A stretch of 34,061 nucleotides of DNA from NCBI GenBank assembly GCA_964472565.1, contig CAYYNB010000054.1, positions 1 to 34,061 on the forward strand, given 5' to 3'. Within the stretch, counting starts at the first letter, position 1, and every line of letters starts with the position of its first letter. Of this stretch, positions 31,533-34,061 are shown piece by piece. A model generated the notes under the pieces. It had not been told where the DNA came from. It saw only the letters and a list, made by a program, of their open reading frames with translations, and did no database searches. The position numbers were made by a program, and so were the translations under genes. This stretch comes from DATAMF01 sp964472565 (GTDB lineage Bacteria; Chloroflexota; Anaerolineae; Aggregatilineales; Aggregatilineaceae).

Positions 31533-32399
31533 TCAGTCCGACTGCGAAATGAGGTAGATGCTGATCAGAATCAACACGCCGCCGAACACACCCAGCAGAC
31601 CCGGCACTTCGCCAAACGCGATCAATCCGATCAGGATGCCCGCGACAGGTTCGAACAGCGCCACCACGCTCACCACCTGCGCCGGAATCCGCTGTAAGCC
31701 GCTGAAGTAGCACAGATAGGAGAGTCCCAGCGAAAAAATACCCAGTGGGATCAGGTAGGGCAGATTTTCAACAACCCGGTGCCCCGGCGCGGCAAAAGCC
31801 CAGGGTGTCAGCACCAGCATCGTGATTCCGACGCTCCACATCGTTTGTGTCAGCCCGGTCACGCGCCCGCGCAGTTTGCGCCCGATCAGCATCGCCCAGG
31901 CATACGTGAAGCCCGACAGCGCCCCGGCCATAATCCCGTCCCATGATTCCGACCCGACTTCGAGATGCTGCGGATCGGACAGCAGCACAATCCCGATCAC
32001 CGCCAGCACCAGGCTGATCGCGGTGTATTTGGCGGGTTTTTCCTTGAGCAGCAGCGGCCCCAGCACCGCCACATACAGCGGCGACGAATTGACCAGCAGC
32101 GCCGCGTTGGCCGCCGTCGTATGTTTGATCGAATACGTGTACAGCGCCACCGTCAGCGCCACGATCAAACCGAGCGCCGCCAGAATCGGGATCGCCGTCC
32201 GGTATTTGGCAACCTGCGCCGCTTCAGGATATTTGGGCAGCAGCAGCGACAAAAAGATGAACGCGAACAGCGCCCGGTAAAACGCAATCGTCAGTGCGCC
32301 GAGGCCATCCGTCAGCCGCACAAACAGAATCGCGGAGCTGAAACAAAACGCCCCGATGATGATCAGCCCCACACCCTGCCACTCTGCACTTCGCTGCAT
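31533..32399 (-). CDS. EamA/DMT family transporter
   Basis: A 288-residue membrane protein with ten helices in two halves, as in the drug/metabolite transporter superfamily. The first half has FCFSSAILFVRLTDGLGALTIAFYRAL, the second WDGIMAGALSGFTYAWAMLIGR; the end of each half (VAVLGPLLLKEKPAKY and EPVAGILIGLIAFGEVPG) is the family signature around helices 4 and 9. Substrate unknown. The ATG at 32399 is chosen over 32411 because GAGG lies 8 nt before it. It follows the VWA gene after a terminator, so it has its own promoter or depends on read-through. Confidence 0.85.
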   Translation of the reverse strand: MQRSAEWQGVGLIIIGAFCFSSAILFVRLTDGLGALTIAFYRALFAFIFLSLLLPKYPEAAQVAKYRTAIPILAALGLIVALTVALYTYSIKHTTAANAALLVNSSPLYVAVLGPLLLKEKPAKYTAISLVLAVIGIVLLSDPQHLEVGSESWDGIMAGALSGFTYAWAMLIGRKLRGRVTGLTQTMWSVGITMLVLTPWAFAAPGHRVVENLPYLIPLGIFSLGLSYLCYFSGLQRIPAQVVSVVALFEPVAGILIGLIAFGEVPGLLGVFGGVLILISIYLISQSD

Positions 32400-32417
32400 A
32401 AAACGCCTCATCTACAC

Positions 32418-32445
32418 AAAAAACGCCCCGCTGTCGTGCGAGGCG
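32418..32445 (-). terminator. Rho-independent terminator after the VWA gene
   Basis: On the minus strand CGCCTCGC and GCGGGGCG (32438-32445 and 32424-32431), with one G-T pair and a 6-nt loop, followed by six T (A run 32418-32423 on the plus strand). Confidence 0.75.
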
Positions 32446-32476
32446 GTTGTAGGGACATGCCCTGCTCAATGAATTT

Positions 32477-33403
32477 TTACTGGTCCAACTCGTTTCGCAC
32501 CGCTTCATACAGCGCTGTCGCGTGTAATTCCGCCAGCGTATAACACGGCCCGCCGAGTTTATCCGCCAACTGCTGCGCGAGTCCCTGGTCAAACGCCGCA
32601 TGTTCCATGTTGATCGTCACGCTGCGAATCTGCGCATCTTTGAACTGGTCCGCAATCCGGTGCGCCTCGACCTGCGGCGGTAAATCCGACATCGACACAT
32701 TGCCCGCGCCATCCGTCAGCAGGATCATCAGCGGCATTACATCTGGATGCACCGCATGTTCCCGCTTGAAGACTTCCAGCGCCACAAACAACCCCGCCGA
32801 CAGCGGCGTTTTGCCGCCCACCGGAATATCCGCCAGCGCTTTTTTCGCCAGTGTCACCGAATTCGTTGGCGTCAGAATCACCTGCGCGCGGTCCTTCTGG
32901 AACACCACCAGCCCCACGCGATCCCGCCGTTGGTACGCGTCGGTCAACAGCGACATGATCGCGCCTTTGGTGGCGTTCATGCGCTCTGCCACCGCCATAC
33001 TCCAGCTTGCATCCACCACAAACAGGATCAGGTTCGCGGACTTTCGCACCCGAACCTTACGCTGTAAATCCTGCTTATGGATGGAGTAGGCGAGTTCGTT
33101 GACATCCCGTTCTGACTTGCGCCGCCGCTGGAAGGGTGCCGCCGCGCGTAAGGTGGCGTCGAACGCGATGTCATCCCGTTGATCCCCGGCTGGCCGCGCC
33201 TGGATATACCGCCCGCGCTTCCGATCGGTTCGCGTGCGGCTGCGCCGTCCTTTCATGCGCCGGGTGATCCGGTCCAGCGGTGTATCCAGGCGGCGCGTCG
33301 TAAATTCTTCGGTCGCCTGGACCTGTTTGCCGCCTTCCCACCAGTTGGCATCTTGGGATTGGAAAACGTCCTGCCTGCCGGGTTCGACCTGCTGTTCGCT
33401 CAC
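32477..33403 (-). CDS. VWA-domain protein, Mg-chelatase subunit D-like
   Basis: A 308-residue protein. The first 120 residues are Arg/Gln/Asp-rich and probably disordered. Then a von Willebrand A domain with a full metal-binding MIDAS site: DASWSM (131-136), GGKTPLSAG with its threonine, and ILLTDGAGN with its aspartate. The wording is that of the C-terminal part of BchD/ChlD and putative cobaltochelatases; the AAA-like N-terminal part of BchD is absent. It starts 29 nt after the AAA+ gene, so they work as a motor plus VWA pair. Whether it serves metal insertion into a tetrapyrrole or another remodelling task cannot be told. Confidence 0.85.
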   Translation of the reverse strand: MSEQQVEPGRQDVFQSQDANWWEGGKQVQATEEFTTRRLDTPLDRITRRMKGRRSRTRTDRKRGRYIQARPAGDQRDDIAFDATLRAAAPFQRRRKSERDVNELAYSIHKQDLQRKVRVRKSANLILFVVDASWSMAVAERMNATKGAIMSLLTDAYQRRDRVGLVVFQKDRAQVILTPTNSVTLAKKALADIPVGGKTPLSAGLFVALEVFKREHAVHPDVMPLMILLTDGAGNVSMSDLPPQVEAHRIADQFKDAQIRSVTINMEHAAFDQGLAQQLADKLGGPCYTLAELHATALYEAVRNELDQ

Positions 33404-33432
33404 GTCGGACTCCGGCTGGCTGTTGGAGTCAC

Positions 33433-34061
33433 TTATTTCTTCAGTTTTTTTTTCTGTTCCGAGGGATCGCCGGACGGTGTCGTGACGGTTTCCGTCGCCT
33501 GTTCGTCGAAATCTTCCGCGATCTGCTGCAAGCGTTCTTCAAGTTCGCCTTCATACAGCGACGCTTCCGAGAACGGCCCGCGTTTCATCCGGTGTGGCAG
33601 CGCCAGTTCCGCCGCCAGCAGAATATCCCGTTCGGTGATCTGCGTGCGCCCTTCATACGCAGCATGCGCGCGTGCCGCCTTGAGGATCACCAGATCGGCG
33701 CGGTGTCCATCAACGCCCAGGCTGGCGGTCAGATTGGCAATCGTGAACAAATCCCGCCGCGCATACTTGACGGTTTCCACAATTCCGCGTGCCACGTCGA
33801 TCTTGGCCGAGAGTTCTTCTTCTTTCGGCATCCATTCGCGCCGGAACGTTTCGGGATCGGCGTCAAAGCCAATATGCCGTTCGAGAATCGCCATGCGATC
33901 CCCGGCATTATCCAACCCGCGCACATCCACCGACAGCGCGAAGCGGTCCAAAAGCTGCGGGCGCAGTTCGCCTTCTTCCGGGTTCATCGTCCCCACCAGG
34001 ATAAACCGCGCCGGGTGCTGGAAGCTGATCCCTTCGCGCTCGACCACGTTCACGCCCATCG
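33433..34061 (-). CDS. AAA+ ATPase, Mg-chelatase subunit I-like (N-terminal part outside window)
   Basis: The last 209 or so codons of an AAA+ protein. GVNVVEREGISFQHPARFILV begins the visible part; VGTMNPEEGELRPQLLDRFAL is the sensor 1 and arginine-finger region typical of BchI/ChlI, and VDGHRADLVILKAARAHAAYEG is the lid domain with sensor 2. Walker A and B are beyond the right edge. The chain ends in a lysine-rich tail (SEQKKKLKK). With the VWA gene after it, it resembles a split form of the fused BchI-VWA putative cobaltochelatases. Confidence 0.85.
   Translation of the reverse strand, partial: MGVNVVEREGISFQHPARFILVGTMNPEEGELRPQLLDRFALSVDVRGLDNAGDRMAILERHIGFDADPETFRREWMPKEEELSAKIDVARGIVETVKYARRDLFTIANLTASLGVDGHRADLVILKAARAHAAYEGRTQITERDILLAAELALPHRMKRGPFSEASLYEGELEERLQQIAEDFDEQATETVTTPSGDPSEQKKKLKK

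Overview
The window looks like a piece of a moderately GC-rich genome from the Chloroflexota (Anaerolineae or relatives). This is inferred from the gene mix, not from a marker gene: a secreted protein with DUF5666-like, thrombospondin type 3 and Lys/Asp/Gly-rich parts, DUF3160 plus SH3b, a free SecD-head lipoprotein, a long HerA-like ATPase with coiled coil, and many GT-C glycosyltransferase-like membrane proteins. No rRNA, tRNA or CRISPR array was seen. One 100-N assembly gap lies at 14273-14372.

Layout. 1-6797 (minus strand): a truncated NDUFA9-like SDR; a PAS protein with an 8-TM protein (possible split sensor); an AT-rich 218-aa ORF inside a small inserted segment; and a translationally coupled GT-C glycosyltransferase and membrane-tethered clan-A-like glycoside hydrolase. 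6926-13661 (plus): four exported proteins: two related beta-propeller-like proteins flanking a DUF3160 protein with SH3b, then a SecD-head lipoprotein. 13715-22342 (minus): the gapped thrombospondin-repeat protein, the HerA-like ATPase, two tandem HEAT-like plus DUF3592 membrane proteins, a membrane-anchored phospholipase D family protein and a coupled protein of unknown function. 22667-30435 (plus): an M29-type aminopeptidase, a sugar epimerase/reductase, an EcoRV-like restriction-modification pair, a second GT-C-type protein, XisH/XisI and an MFS transporter. 30520-34061 (minus): a secreted protein, an EamA transporter, and a VWA plus AAA+ pair of the Mg-chelatase type that runs off the right edge.

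The most unusual structure is at 2376-3395. A perfect 56-bp direct repeat flanks an 842-bp AT-rich segment holding one gene. The repeat lies inside the 3' end of the glycosyltransferase gene, and the 66 nt after each copy encode two divergent but alignable C-terminal tails of exactly the same length (21 residues plus stop). This suggests an insertion that brought a replacement 3' end and pushed the original one downstream. The second most notable item is a methylase plus endonuclease pair whose endonuclease carries the EcoRV catalytic residues and DNA-recognition loops, predicting GATATC specificity.

All family assignments come from reading motifs by eye; no database search was run.
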